64,000 nucleotides of DNA from assembly GCA_039666455.1 (NCBI GenBank), contig JAVSLW010000035.1, forward strand, positions 32,270 to 96,269, in the 5' to 3' direction. The position numbers and the translations under genes were made by a program. The stretch is from Methanobacterium sp. Its GTDB lineage: Archaea; Methanobacteriota; Methanobacteria; Methanobacteriales; Methanobacteriaceae. Each line of letters begins with the position of its first letter. Position 1 is the first letter of the stretch. The notes under the pieces were generated by a model. That model saw only the letters and a program-made list of their open reading frames with translations, was not told the DNA's origin and did not search any database. Below, piece after piece: positions 47,977 through 58,480 of the stretch.

Positions 47977-49209
47977 TTAATGTTTTAATCCCTTTGATGC
48001 CACTTCCTGCAGTACTTCAACCGCTGGAAGTTTTTCACCAGCAAGCAGATTAATGGATGCACCGCCACCACTACTGATGTGTGTAATACCTGAAGACAAA
48101 TTCATATGGTTAGCTGCTGCAGCTAAATGCCCCCCTCCAATAATTGAGTTACCTTTAGATGAAGCAATTGCATTTAAAAGATCTTCAGTACCTATATTGA
48201 ATCCTTCTTTTTCAAAAACTCCTGCAGGACCGTTTGCAAATATTGTTTTTGCATCCCTGATGCATTTAGCATATTCTGTGATTGTATCTGTACCTATATC
48301 AAATATAGGCTTGTTAGGAATTTTTTTAATACTGTATTCCTCTCTTTTACTATCTGTGCAAACAGCAACATCAACAGGCATTTTTATTTGACCTTTAAAT
48401 TCCTTCAACATCTCTTTGCCCTTTTTAACAAAGTCACAGTAGCCCCTATCCTTTATAAATTCCTGGTTATACTTTCCAATGTTTATCCCTGATGCCCATA
48501 AAAATATGTTGGCAACAAGACCCGTGGTGAGTATATAATCAGCACTTCTGTTTCTTAAAACATTTTCCATGACCATTATGGAGTCATCTACCTTTACACC
48601 GCCAAGTACATACACACAAGGCTTCTGAGCATTATTTACAGCACTGTATAAAGAATTGAGCTCAGTTTCCATTACTCTTCCTGCACCAGAGGGCAGTGTT
48701 AATGCAAATCCTACAAGAGAAGGTTGAGATCTGTGGGCCGCTGCAAAGGCATCGTTTATGAAGTAATCTGCAACAGGTGTTAACTTTTGGACCAGGTGTG
48801 TTTCAGCCTGTTCCGTTGGGTCTCTTTTAAGAATTTCCTCTGAATAAAAACGGACGTTCTCTAAAAGAAGTATATCTCCCTTTTTCATTTTCTTTATTCT
48901 TTCTCGAGCATTGCTTCCAAATATGTCATCAACGTAGTCTACCGGACGTTTTAAAAGATTTGAAAGTGCTTCAGCATGTTGCTTTAAAGTGGTAAAATCT
49001 TTTTTTCCAGGCCGGCTCTGGTGGGCAAGTATAACTGTCTTGGCACCTTTCTTTGAAATTTCATCAATTGTCCCGGCGTGCACTTTAATTCTGGTATCAT
49101 CTAAAAGAAGCCCTGTATCTGGATCTACAGGCGAATTAATGTCCACCCTTACAAGAACCGTTTTATTTTCCATATCAAAGTCGTCAATAGTTAAAAACTG
49201 AAGGGACAT
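47977..49209 (-). CDS. pgk: Phosphoglycerate kinase
   Basis: 410 residues; interconverts 1,3-bisphosphoglycerate and 3-phosphoglycerate, in the gluconeogenic direction in a methanogen. VLVRVDINSPVDPDTG, HQSRPG, YFINDAFAAAHRSQPS and the nucleotide site segment IGGGHLAAAANH are visible. The ATG follows GGTGGAAAA. It lies 11 bases after tpiA, so the two form a central carbon operon. Confidence 0.96.
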   Translation of the reverse strand: MSLQFLTIDDFDMENKTVLVRVDINSPVDPDTGLLLDDTRIKVHAGTIDEISKKGAKTVILAHQSRPGKKDFTTLKQHAEALSNLLKRPVDYVDDIFGSNARERIKKMKKGDILLLENVRFYSEEILKRDPTEQAETHLVQKLTPVADYFINDAFAAAHRSQPSLVGFALTLPSGAGRVMETELNSLYSAVNNAQKPCVYVLGGVKVDDSIMVMENVLRNRSADYILTTGLVANIFLWASGINIGKYNQEFIKDRGYCDFVKKGKEMLKEFKGQIKMPVDVAVCTDSKREEYSIKKIPNKPIFDIGTDTITEYAKCIRDAKTIFANGPAGVFEKEGFNIGTEDLLNAIASSKGNSIIGGGHLAAAANHMNLSSGITHISSGGGASINLLAGEKLPAVEVLQEVASKGLKH

Positions 49210-49220
49210 TTTTCCACCGA

Positions 49221-50286
<1,066 letters not shown>

Positions 50287-50841
50287 CTATTCGAGGAATT
50301 TCCTGACAAATGGAGAAGTATCTCCTCCTCTTATGAAATGGCCTGATGGCCCCTCGCCTAGGAATTCTGAAAACCATGATTCATGCTGGATCTCTTCGTT
50401 TAGTATGGCCAGTGATAAATCGTAGGTTCTGTGATCTTTACCGGCGGTAATGTTACATATGTTTGTATATTGTCGTACGGCGCATCTTTCGGCTCCTACA
50501 AGCACTTCTAAAATTTTATTCACATCACCCAGGTCTTCAGGTAGATATGCCGGAGGACATCCAGAAATGTCATGGAATTCTTTCATGTCCTTAGGTAGTT
50601 GACCTCCTAATTCATATATTCGAGGCACTAATGCTTCAAAATGATTTCGATCTTCTATTCGCGCTGTTTCAGCTATTTCTTTAATACCTTCTCCTTCAAG
50701 TCCAATAAGATTGGCTCTCAGTAGGGTATAATAGTAAAAGGTAGTTAGTTCGGCTGCAGCATTCTTAACCAAAAGCTCCACCAGTTCATCGACATTTACA
50801 CCAGATCTTTCTACCATCTCTCTTGTTACTTTTGCCATCAT
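50287..50841 (-). CDS. Dps-like ferritin (archaeal DPSL/thioferritin)
   Basis: About 184 residues. Ferritin-like four-helix protein with diiron ligands in AAAELTTFYYY, ARIEDRNHFEAL and LNEEIQHESWF. It has the two-cysteine signature of the archaeal Dps-like group, ISGCPPAYLPEDL and GAERCAVRQY. It should oxidise and store iron using hydrogen peroxide and so protect against oxygen stress. The start is probably ATG at 50841 after GGGAGATGA. It is divergent from a Fur/PerR-type regulator with palindromes between them. Confidence 0.85.
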   Translation of the reverse strand: MMAKVTREMVERSGVNVDELVELLVKNAAAELTTFYYYTLLRANLIGLEGEGIKEIAETARIEDRNHFEALVPRIYELGGQLPKDMKEFHDISGCPPAYLPEDLGDVNKILEVLVGAERCAVRQYTNICNITAGKDHRTYDLSLAILNEEIQHESWFSEFLGEGPSGHFIRGGDTSPFVRKFLE

Positions 50842-50884
50842 TTCATCTCCCATTAACCTTTTTTATTTTTCACGAATTCAGTTA

Positions 50885-50936
50885 TTTAGATCTAAAAAGA
50901 AGATCTAATTCTAAATAGAACTCAATTCTATATAAG
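50885..50936. promoter_or_regulatory. Palindromic operators in the dps-fur divergent promoter
   Basis: TTTAGATCTAAA (50885-50896) is a perfect palindrome overlapping the likely TATA box of the Dps-like gene. TTCTAAATAGAA (50909-50920) has perfect 5-base arms. TTCTATATAAG (50926-50936) is the probable TATA box of the regulator gene. Fur/PerR-family proteins bind AT-rich palindromes of this kind. Confidence 0.5.
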
Positions 50937-50978
50937 TTTTGCGATAGGTTTTTATTTAGACCATGACAGATCATATCT

Positions 50979-51374
50979 ATGGAGAACAGATTACGAGATC
51001 AAAAAATAAAAATCACTCCTCAAAGAATAGAACTAATTAAAAAGCTTAAAGAACTAAAAACCAAGCATCCATCATTTAATGAAGTATATAAAGCAATTAA
51101 AAACACACATCCTAATGTAAGCCGTTCTACTGTACATAAAAATCTAAAATTACTGGAAAAAATAGGTATTATACAAAGCTTTCATTATAAAGGTGAAACC
51201 AGATATGAAATGAACACAGAACCTCATGTTAATCTGGTTGAAGCCAATGGAAACATAAAAGATATAAAAAATATCAATGTACAGCAGCATTTACAAGAAA
51301 TAGAAAGGATAATAAAAGAGGATGAAGGAATAGAACTTAAAAAAATACTGATTATTGTAGAACAAAAAGAGTAG
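50979..51374 (+). CDS. Fur family regulator (PerR-like)
   Basis: 131 residues. Winged helix with ITPQRIELIKKLKEL, HPSFNEVYKAIK and NVSRSTVHKNLKLLEKIG, the canonical Fur/PerR fold. The dimer domain is short and lacks the CxxC zinc sites; few metal ligands are seen beyond PHVNLVEANG. It probably represses itself and the Dps-like gene under reducing conditions, judging by the shared operator region. Confidence 0.85.
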   Translation: MENRLRDQKIKITPQRIELIKKLKELKTKHPSFNEVYKAIKNTHPNVSRSTVHKNLKLLEKIGIIQSFHYKGETRYEMNTEPHVNLVEANGNIKDIKNINVQQHLQEIERIIKEDEGIELKKILIIVEQKE

Positions 51375-51703
51375 AAACTAAATGCCAGAATTAAAAAACG
51401 TATTATTATTTATATGAGTATTAAAAACGTTTTTATCTAATTTGAAAGTAATGCATTATTTAAATTCAATGCCTATAATTAATGAGATTATAAAATTTTG
51501 GCTTTTAGAAATGCTTTTAGATTTTGATAAGCATCTTAATGTACCGGTATATGATTTCCACAAAGCCAAAATAAGAATCATTTTAATTATTATTTATATA
51601 ATTAATAATGATATCTAAATAACAGTGATATATCATATTTAAAAGTAAATACTGAAAAATAACTATTTCTTAAAACATAGTATACAAATTAAGGTGGAAT
51701 TAT
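51375..51703. other. Intergenic AT-rich region
   Basis: 329 bases. A 49-codon frame at 51469-51618 has no ribosome site and very biased Ile/Asn composition, so I do not call it. The promoter of the shikimate kinase operon probably lies around 51580-51680. Confidence 0.35.
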
Positions 51704-52570
51704 TTGAAAACAGTTGTTAAATCCCCTGGTTCTGCAACAGTAATTAATGCAATAGCAACAGGATACGGTTCTGCATTTGGTATAGGGCGATATGTAACTG
51801 CAGAAGTCAAATTAAAATCATCTAAAATAACCTGTAAATCAGATAAAGACGTGGACACGACTTTAATGGAATTATGCGTAAAAAAAGTGCTTGAGAATTT
51901 TGATGTTCACACAGGTGTTAGTGTTAAAACATATTCTGACCTTCCGGTAGCATCTGGCCTTTCAAGTAGCAGCGCCACATCAAATGCAGTCACTTTAGCC
52001 ACAGTATTGGCCATATCAAAAAAATATATGCCCGAATATAAATTAGATAAATTTGAAGTATTGAATATGGCAATTGACGCTTCTCTGGATGCAGGGGTAA
52101 CAATTACTGGAGCATTTGACGATGCCAGTGCTTCATTTTTCGGAGGATTGACCATAACAGACAACATGCAGAGAAAAATTTTAAAGTCACAGGATATGGA
52201 AAAGCAAAACATATTAATATATATGCCCGATAAAAAATCTATAACTGCACAATCAGACATCGGTAGAATGAAACTTCTTGCTCCTTATGTCAAACTTGCA
52301 TTCCATGAAGCTTTAAAGGGAGATATTTATAAAGCTCTCACATTAAATGGACTTTTGTATTGTGCAGCGCTTGAATTTAACCCTAACATTGCCCTCGACG
52401 CTTTGAGCGCCGGCGCAGTTGCAGCCGGATTATCTGGTACAGGACCTTCATTTGTAGCTATTACAGATGATAGATTTTTAGATGCGGTTTTAAATGCATG
52501 GTGTCAGTATAAAGGCAATATAATGCATGTTGATGTTGATAATGAAGGTACAAAGGAAATTAAGTATTAA
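51704..52570 (+). CDS. aroK: Shikimate kinase, archaeal GHMP type
   Basis: 288 residues; phosphorylates shikimate in aromatic amino acid synthesis. It belongs to the GHMP kinases, unrelated to bacterial AroK: ATP loop [20 protein letters not shown], and [12 protein letters not shown] near the C terminus. The start is TTG at 51704, supported by AAGGTGG. The chorismate mutase gene follows, so both belong to the shikimate pathway. Confidence 0.94.
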   Translation: MKTVVKSPGSATVINAIATGYGSAFGIGRYVTAEVKLKSSKITCKSDKDVDTTLMELCVKKVLENFDVHTGVSVKTYSDLPVASGLSSSSATSNAVTLATVLAISKKYMPEYKLDKFEVLNMAIDASLDAGVTITGAFDDASASFFGGLTITDNMQRKILKSQDMEKQNILIYMPDKKSITAQSDIGRMKLLAPYVKLAFHEALKGDIYKALTLNGLLYCAALEFNPNIALDALSAGAVAAGLSGTGPSFVAITDDRFLDAVLNAWCQYKGNIMHVDVDNEGTKEIKY

Positions 52571-52603
52571 TATCCCTACTTTTTTGATTGGAAGGTGAAA
52601 ATA

Positions 52604-52909
52604 GTGGATAGGGCAGAAGCTTTAAAAATTCTTCAAGAATCCAGAAATAAAATAGATGGAATTGATGAAGAGATCATATCTCTAATCATAAAAAGAACAT
52701 CACTTGCAGGGGACATTGTAAGTGCAAAAATGGTTCTGGGCATGGAGATAGAAGATAAAAAGAGAGAAGGTTATATTCAGGATAAAACAAAAAGAATAGC
52801 AGAGCAGAAACAAATAGATGAGAACTGCCTCAAAGAAATAATGAGAATTTTAACAGATTTAAACAAAAAAGAACAGAAAGAAATACTCCGGAGGGAAACT
52901 AATGGGTAA
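52604..52909 (+). CDS. aroQ: Chorismate mutase, AroQ type
   Basis: About 101 residues; converts chorismate to prephenate for Phe/Tyr synthesis. The all-helical AroQ fold is seen as [20 protein letters not shown], then [18 protein letters not shown]. The start is GTG at 52604 after GGAAGGTGA; GTG 52595 is part of that site. It overlaps S17e by 8 bases. Confidence 0.9.
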   Translation: MDRAEALKILQESRNKIDGIDEEIISLIIKRTSLAGDIVSAKMVLGMEIEDKKREGYIQDKTKRIAEQKQIDENCLKEIMRILTDLNKKEQKEILRRETNG

Positions 52910-53090
52910 CATAAGAACATCATTCGTAAAAAGGATTGCAAAAGAATTAATAGAAACATATGAAGGTAAATTCACCACTGAATTTGATAAAAACAAAAAA
53001 TTAGTGGAAGAATACTCTACTGTAAGCACTAAACATCTTAGAAACAAAATTGCAGGATATGTAACCAGACTGGTTAGACAGGAATCATGA
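52902..53090 (+). CDS. rps17e: 30S ribosomal protein S17e
   Basis: 62 residues, full archaeal length: [20 protein letters not shown] and [15 protein letters not shown]. It overlaps the chorismate mutase end by 8 bases and is followed by aspartate kinase. CGGAGGGAAAC lies before the ATG. Confidence 0.95.
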   Translation: MGNIRTSFVKRIAKELIETYEGKFTTEFDKNKKLVEEYSTVSTKHLRNKIAGYVTRLVRQES

Positions 53091-53112
53091 ATAAATTCAG
53101 GTGTGACATTTA

Positions 53113-54336
53113 ATGGGAATTATAGTGGTCAAGTTTGGAGGAACATCTATCGGAGACGGGGAAAGGATTAAAAAAGCCGCCCAATCAGTTGTAAATGAAT
53201 ACATGAAAGGTAACAGGATAGTTGTAGTGGTATCAGCAATAAACAAGACTACCGATGAATTTTTAAAGATCGTCGCAGATGCTTTAGGAAGCTCCATAAC
53301 AGATAAACAGCTTGCAGAAGTCTTTTCAATGGGTGAAATGACCAGTGTCAGAATTTTTTCAACAACAATTGAATCATTAGGCGTTAAATCAGAGTATATT
53401 GATCCTTATAAAGACAATTGGCCAGTTATAACTGATGATAATTTTTTAAGTGCAAAAGTAGATTTTAAAAAAACAGAAGAAAAATCAAGAGAATTAAAAA
53501 AGATGATTGACGAGGGAATAATTCCTGTAGTCTGTGGCTTCCTTGGAAGGGATAAATCAGGAACCATTACCACTTTAGGTCGTGGTGGAAGCGATATAAC
53601 AGCTTTTCTACTTGGGCACTGTCTTAAAGCAGAAGAAGTAATAATTGTGACCGATGTTGGTGGTGTAATGTCCACCGATCCAAACAAACTTCAAACCGCA
53701 AAAAAACTTGATAAAATTTCTGTTGAAGAAATGAGAGATCTTGCAACTCATGGGGCGCAAATACTCCATCCCCATGCTCTTAAATATAAAGACCCTGAAA
53801 TTGATGCAAAAATAATAGGATATGAACATGGAGATTTGCAAGCTCCAGGAACAGAAATTATTGGGCCATCCAATAACAGCGAATTAATTAAAAGTGCAAC
53901 TTTAAACACCGAGCCCATATCAGTTATAGCTGTTGTTGGGGAAGAAATTCTAACTAAAACAGGAATTCTGGCAAGTATAACAGATACCCTTGCTCTAAAT
54001 GATATTAACATTTTTGGAATTTCCACAGGCCAGAATTCCATAACCGTATTTGTAAATAAAGCAGAGTCAGAACGTGCCCATGAAGTACTTCATGAAGTGG
54101 TAGTCGAAACCGATAATTTAAGTTCTCTATCTCTTGGAAGGGAAATTGCAATGATAACTGTTACAAGTCAGGATTTTATAGATACTCCGGGAGTTATTGC
54201 AGAAATAACCGAACCTTTACAAAAAAACAAAATCAATATAGTTGAAATTTCTTCAAGTCAAACTTCTGTTGTTATTTTTGTTGATTGGAATGATGGAAGA
54301 AAAGCTTATGAACTTGTAAAAGGTGTTCTAAAATGA
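53113..54336 (+). CDS. ask: Aspartate kinase
   Basis: 407 residues; first step of the Lys/Thr/Met pathway. [18 protein letters not shown] is the kinase signature, [16 protein letters not shown] the aspartate/ATP site, and two ACT domains follow (about 270-407: [20 protein letters not shown] and [17 protein letters not shown]). The ACT domains imply feedback control by Lys or Thr. Its stop overlaps the dapA start (ATGA). Confidence 0.96.
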   Translation: MGIIVVKFGGTSIGDGERIKKAAQSVVNEYMKGNRIVVVVSAINKTTDEFLKIVADALGSSITDKQLAEVFSMGEMTSVRIFSTTIESLGVKSEYIDPYKDNWPVITDDNFLSAKVDFKKTEEKSRELKKMIDEGIIPVVCGFLGRDKSGTITTLGRGGSDITAFLLGHCLKAEEVIIVTDVGGVMSTDPNKLQTAKKLDKISVEEMRDLATHGAQILHPHALKYKDPEIDAKIIGYEHGDLQAPGTEIIGPSNNSELIKSATLNTEPISVIAVVGEEILTKTGILASITDTLALNDINIFGISTGQNSITVFVNKAESERAHEVLHEVVVETDNLSSLSLGREIAMITVTSQDFIDTPGVIAEITEPLQKNKINIVEISSSQTSVVIFVDWNDGRKAYELVKGVLK

Positions 54337-55226
54337 AATTAGAAGGTACGATCGTAGCTATGGTAACGCCATACACAAAAAGTGATGAAATAGATGAGGA
54401 AGGAATCCGTAAAAATATAAATTACTTAATAGAAAAGGGCGTAAATGGGATATTAGCTGCTGGAACGACAGGAGAATCAGCTACAGTATCTCATGATGAA
54501 CACCGTAAGCTGATTGACATTCTAATCGATGAAGTTAACGGTAGAGTTACAACTATTGCCGGTGCAGGAAGTAATTCATCTAAAGAAGCTCTTGGACTTG
54601 TAAAACATGCTGAAGATACTGGGGCGGATTTTGCACTTGTAATAACGCCCTACTATAACAAACCACAACCTCACGGTCTTTACAAACACTATGAAATGTT
54701 AACGGATTCTACAGATATCCCTATTGTGGTTTACAATGTACCTTCAAGGACTGGAACGGATATAGATGTTGATACTATTGGAAAAGTGGCAGAACTGGAC
54801 AATATAGTTGCTATAAAAGAAGCAAACCCTGACATGGACAAAGTATCAAGGATAATTAAAAAAATTGATGAAATTGATAAAACTGATAAATTCGTTGTTC
54901 TTTCTGGAAACGATGATCTTACACTCTCTATGATGGTTCTGGGGGCAAAAGGAGTTATAAGCGTTCTTGGAAATGTTGATCCGGCGCGTATGAGTCAAAT
55001 GGTTAATTATGCCCTGGAAGGCGACTTTGAATCTGCAGCTAAAGCACATTATGAGCTTTATGACCTTATGAAAGTACTCTTTATTGAAACCAATCCAGTG
55101 CCAGCAAAAACAGCTTTAAACATGATGGGGAGACCTGCAGGCCATGTTAGAATGCCTCTTGCACCTCTTAAAGAGGAAAATGAGGCTAAATTGAAACAGG
55201 TCCTCAAAAAACTTGATTTAATTTAA
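54333..55226 (+). CDS. dapA: 4-hydroxy-tetrahydrodipicolinate synthase
   Basis: 297 residues; condenses pyruvate and aspartate semialdehyde. [24 protein letters not shown] with the catalytic Tyr and AIKEANPDM with the Schiff-base Lys are visible. It overlaps ask by 4 bases and precedes dapB by 22. Confidence 0.96.
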   Translation: MKLEGTIVAMVTPYTKSDEIDEEGIRKNINYLIEKGVNGILAAGTTGESATVSHDEHRKLIDILIDEVNGRVTTIAGAGSNSSKEALGLVKHAEDTGADFALVITPYYNKPQPHGLYKHYEMLTDSTDIPIVVYNVPSRTGTDIDVDTIGKVAELDNIVAIKEANPDMDKVSRIIKKIDEIDKTDKFVVLSGNDDLTLSMMVLGAKGVISVLGNVDPARMSQMVNYALEGDFESAAKAHYELYDLMKVLFIETNPVPAKTALNMMGRPAGHVRMPLAPLKEENEAKLKQVLKKLDLI

Positions 55227-55248
55227 ATTTTTTTAGGAGATAGATAAA

Positions 55249-56061
55249 ATGATTGGAGTAGCTGTAACAGGCGCAAGTGGAAGAATGGGTTCTAAAATAA
55301 TTAAAACCATACTAAAACAGGACGATATGAAAGTTGTGGCAGCAATAGAAGCACCAGAAACTCCTTTGGAAGAGAAAGATATAGGAGAAATTGTTGGTGT
55401 TGGAAGGATAGGTGTACCTGTTAACGGTGCAGAAAAGCTTGCCGAAGTTTTAAAGGAAAAGAAACCTGATGTACTTGTTGATTTCACCATAGCCGATGCA
55501 GCGGTAAACACAATCAAAACAGCTGCAAAACACGGTGTAAATATTGTTGTAGGCACAACCGGTATATCTGATAAACAGATGGATGAAATCAAAGATGCAA
55601 TCGCTGAAAATAATATAAAAGCAGTTATATCTCCAAATATGGCGGTGGGGGTCAACGTCTTCTTTAAAGTGATCAAAGACATTACAAAAATCCTCAACGA
55701 TTATGACATCGAAATAATTGAAGCACACCACAAACACAAGGCCGATGCTCCATCAGGGACTGCGGTTAAGGCCTATGAAATAATAGCAGATGAACTTGGA
55801 AGAAAAACATGTGTATATGGTAGACAGGGGCTTGTTGGGGCCCGTACACAGGAAGAAATAGGAATGCATGCAGTTCGTGGAGGAGATATTGTGGGTGATC
55901 ATACAGTGCTCTTTGCAGGGGAAGGAGAGAGAATTGAACTTGTTCACAGGGCCCACAGCAGACAGGCATTTGTAAATGGAGTGATCAAAGCTATAAGATT
56001 TGTAGTCAATGCTCCTGAAGGTAAAATAAGTGATATGGGCGATGTTTTGGATATAAAATAG
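55249..56061 (+). CDS. dapB: 4-hydroxy-tetrahydrodipicolinate reductase
   Basis: 270 residues. NAD(P) loop VTGASGRMGSKI at the N terminus, VGTTGIS, and the catalytic EAHHKHKADAPSGTA. It yields tetrahydrodipicolinate for lysine; methanogens use the DapL aminotransferase route afterwards, which is not in the window. TAGGAGATAG precedes the ATG. Confidence 0.96.
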   Translation: MIGVAVTGASGRMGSKIIKTILKQDDMKVVAAIEAPETPLEEKDIGEIVGVGRIGVPVNGAEKLAEVLKEKKPDVLVDFTIADAAVNTIKTAAKHGVNIVVGTTGISDKQMDEIKDAIAENNIKAVISPNMAVGVNVFFKVIKDITKILNDYDIEIIEAHHKHKADAPSGTAVKAYEIIADELGRKTCVYGRQGLVGARTQEEIGMHAVRGGDIVGDHTVLFAGEGERIELVHRAHSRQAFVNGVIKAIRFVVNAPEGKISDMGDVLDIK

Positions 56062-56116
56062 ATCTCCTTTTAAAAACAGGGTAAAGTAATTGAATTTGTG
56101 GTTATAGGTGATTAAA

Positions 56117-57160
56117 ATGATAAACGTAGGTATTCTCGGAGCAACTGGAATGGTTGGACAGAGATTCATCGAAATACTGGCAGATCATCCAAAGTTCGAA
56201 CTCACCGCTCTTGCAGCATCTGCAAGATCAGCCGGAAAAAAATATGAAGACGCAGCAACATGGTATCTTGATACCAAGATACCAGAGATGGTTAAAGACA
56301 TGATTGTGGTGGATACAGACCCAAAGGAAATAAAAGATGTGGATATAGTATTTTCTGCACTACCTGCAGAAAGTGCAGCAGTTGTAGAGCCGAAGTTTGC
56401 AGAGTCTATGGTTGTAGCATCAAATGCAAGTGCAATGAGAATGGAACCAGATGTTCCACTTGTAATTCCTGAAGTAAATCCAGAACACCTGGACATGATT
56501 GAAACCCAGCAAAAAAACAGGGGATGGGATGGTTTTATTGTTACAAATCCTAACTGTTCAACTATAGCACTTACAATTACTCTTAAACCGCTTTACGACC
56601 AGTACAATATTAAAAGGGTTTATGTTTCCACAATGCAGGCTGTTTCAGGGGCAGGTTACAATGGAGTTCCTTCTATGGCCATTGTGGACAACCTGGTTCC
56701 ATTTATTGGCGGCGAAGAAGAAAAGATAGAAACTGAAACCCTTCATTTATTAGGTGATTATGATGGTGAAACTGTAACTCCAGCATCTTTTGGAGTGAGC
56801 GCGTCGTGCCATAGAGTTGCAATCTTAGATGGACATACAGAAGCTGTTTTCATTGAAATGGAAGATGAATTTGAAATTGAGGATATTAAAGAATCAATGG
56901 ATTCATTTAAAGGCCTCCCCCAGAAACTGGATCTCTATTCTGCACCGCAAAAACCTATTATAGTTAAAGAAGAAGAAAATAGACCTCAACCAAGAATGGA
57001 CAGGAATAATGATAAAGGTATGGCTGTAACTGTTGGTAGAATTAGAAAAGATGCAGTGTTTTCAGATAGCTTTAAATATGTTCTTGTAGGGCATAATACT
57101 ATTAGGGGTGCTGCTGGAGCTTCAATTTTGAATGCTGAATTGTTATCTGAGATAATGTAG
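56117..57160 (+). CDS. asd: Aspartate-semialdehyde dehydrogenase
   Basis: About 347 residues, archaeal/fungal type. NADP loop [17 protein letters not shown], the catalytic Cys in NPNCSTIAL, and [15 protein letters not shown] with the substrate His. The ATG at 56117 follows AGGTGATTAAA; the in-frame GTG at 56108 is part of that site. It closes the ask-dapA-dapB-asd cluster. Confidence 0.96.
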   Translation: MINVGILGATGMVGQRFIEILADHPKFELTALAASARSAGKKYEDAATWYLDTKIPEMVKDMIVVDTDPKEIKDVDIVFSALPAESAAVVEPKFAESMVVASNASAMRMEPDVPLVIPEVNPEHLDMIETQQKNRGWDGFIVTNPNCSTIALTITLKPLYDQYNIKRVYVSTMQAVSGAGYNGVPSMAIVDNLVPFIGGEEEKIETETLHLLGDYDGETVTPASFGVSASCHRVAILDGHTEAVFIEMEDEFEIEDIKESMDSFKGLPQKLDLYSAPQKPIIVKEEENRPQPRMDRNNDKGMAVTVGRIRKDAVFSDSFKYVLVGHNTIRGAAGASILNAELLSEIM

Positions 57161-57251
57161 ATATTTACATTATCCCGCGAATAGTCTGGAAAACCCTTAC
57201 GCTGATTAAAAACATATTCTACACCGGGCACTCACCAAAAACATAAGTTTA

Positions 57252-57557
57252 ATGGAGAAATTTGTTATGGAGAAATTGTCAGGGTCTTCTCTGGTTAAAA
57301 TCACCAAAGAAGCGGTTCACTGCGATGTGGAAGATGAAGTAGTAATTTTAAGCATGAAAGATGGGGTATATTATGGACTGAATCCAGTGGGGGCATTTAT
57401 CTGGAATCAGATTCAGGAACCGAAGAGGGTTAATGAAATTAGGGATGCGATTCTTGGAGAATATGAAGTTGATAGAGAAGCATGTGAAAAGGACTTAATG
57501 CAATTACTGGGCGAACTTTTAGATAAAAAGCTTATTGAGGTGGAGGAAAGTTTTTAA
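57252..57557 (+). CDS. PqqD-type RiPP recognition element (lasso peptide B1-like)
   Basis: 101 residues of the PqqD family: VVILSMKDGVYYGLNPVGAF, then IWNQIQEPKRVNEIRDAILG and a helical tail. Such stand-alone domains bind the leader of a ribosomally made peptide and present it to the modifying enzymes; in lasso clusters this is protein B1. An alternative ATG at 57267 would shorten it by five residues. It lies 30 bases before the B2-like gene and probably shares its transcript. Confidence 0.85.
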   Translation: MEKFVMEKLSGSSLVKITKEAVHCDVEDEVVILSMKDGVYYGLNPVGAFIWNQIQEPKRVNEIRDAILGEYEVDREACEKDLMQLLGELLDKKLIEVEESF

Positions 57558-57587
57558 CCACTCTAAAATAGTAATTTGAGGTTATTA

Positions 57588-58007
57588 ATGAATAAAATTA
57601 AAAGTTTTATAAAACTAAACTCTACTTTGAAATTCATTTTAATTAAAGCGTTTTTTCTACTTTTAACTGTAAGGATATTGCTCTGGATACTTCCTTTTTC
57701 ATTTATAAAGAAGATAATCCCGGGATTTATTGTGGTTTCTGAGGATATGGAAACTTCAGAAATTTCCACAGAAAAGCTTACCTGGGCAATCAGGGTGATG
57801 AGTACCTACACTCCTAAAGCCACATGCCTCACCCGTGCAATTGCAGCGCAAATTCTGCTTGCAAGGTACAATTATTCATCAACTATTAAAATAGGTGTCT
57901 TTAAAAATGAAGAGGAATTTGAAGCTCATGCATGGCTGGAAGCAGAGGGTGGGACAATTCTTGGTGAATCAGAAACCGAATATACTCCAATAATGGATAT
58001 GGGATAA
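57588..58007 (+). CDS. Lasso peptide B2-like transglutaminase-fold leader peptidase
   Basis: About 139 residues. One hydrophobic N-terminal segment (FILIKAFFLLLTVRILLWIL) is followed by a transglutaminase-like domain with the catalytic Cys in TCLTRAIAAQILL and His in FEAHAWLEAEGG. In lasso biosynthesis B2 cleaves off the leader peptide delivered by B1. The ATG at 57588 follows GAGGTTATTA. The C terminus (YTPIMDMG) is about where family members end, so the gene seems intact. Confidence 0.85.
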   Translation: MNKIKSFIKLNSTLKFILIKAFFLLLTVRILLWILPFSFIKKIIPGFIVVSEDMETSEISTEKLTWAIRVMSTYTPKATCLTRAIAAQILLARYNYSSTIKIGVFKNEEEFEAHAWLEAEGGTILGESETEYTPIMDMG

Positions 58008-58256
58008 AAAAAGATGTATCTCTAATAAATGAAGTTATTCACAGTAATTCTACATTGAAATTAGTTTTTAGAAGATTTATCCTCTTTAAAAAAAATTGCG
58101 GCTATAAGGATGAGTCAAGAACATATCTATCTATCATTTCTATCTTCCCTTATGAGTTTTGCAGAAGAAACAGTTCCCTTCATTTTTTTTAATTTCCGGG
58201 TAGCTAAGTAATTCATAATTTACTAATAAAATAATTATTTCAGGGTGAAAATCTGA
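58008..58256 (+). other. Spacer between B2-like gene and cyclase fragment; no convincing precursor gene
   Basis: A frame without a start runs from the end of the B2 gene (NEVIHSNSTLKLVFRRFILF) to about 58187, and a 33-residue frame (58110-58211) starts MSQEHIYLSFLSSLM. Neither looks like a lasso precursor with a clear leader and a Gly-led core containing an Asp/Glu at position 7-9. Confidence 0.3.
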
Positions 58257-58379
58257 ATGAGTGCAATAACAGGGATTTTTTACAGAAAAGAGCGGAAAGT
58301 TTACCCGGAACTCATTAAAAGGATGAATGACAGGCTTTCGTATCGTGGACCTGATGGATCTACGGTTTGGAGTTATTAA
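58257..58379 (+). pseudogene. 5' fragment of an asparagine-synthetase-like cyclase gene
   Basis: 40 codons from ATG 58257: MSAITGIFYRKERKVYPELI, then NDRLSYRGPDGSTVW before a stop. It matches the first 38 or so residues of the full gene at 61208 (about 85 percent by eye). GGGTGAAA precedes the start, so a short peptide could be made, but the enzyme is truncated. Confidence 0.85.
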
Positions 58380-58480
58380 TGTTGTTTTAAAGATTTAACA
58401 TTTAATAGAATCATTTATTTTAATTATAAAAACTATTATAAGCTATTTAGAATAAATTGAAAGAGATAAGAGGATGACAT

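Noticed and set aside
51469..51618. 49-codon open frame before aroK
   Set aside because: No ribosome site, Ile/Asn-biased composition expected from AT-rich non-coding DNA.
58110..58211. 33-residue frame as lasso precursor
   Set aside because: It has no leader motif, no plausible core start and ring residue, no good ribosome site, and a hydrophobic composition.
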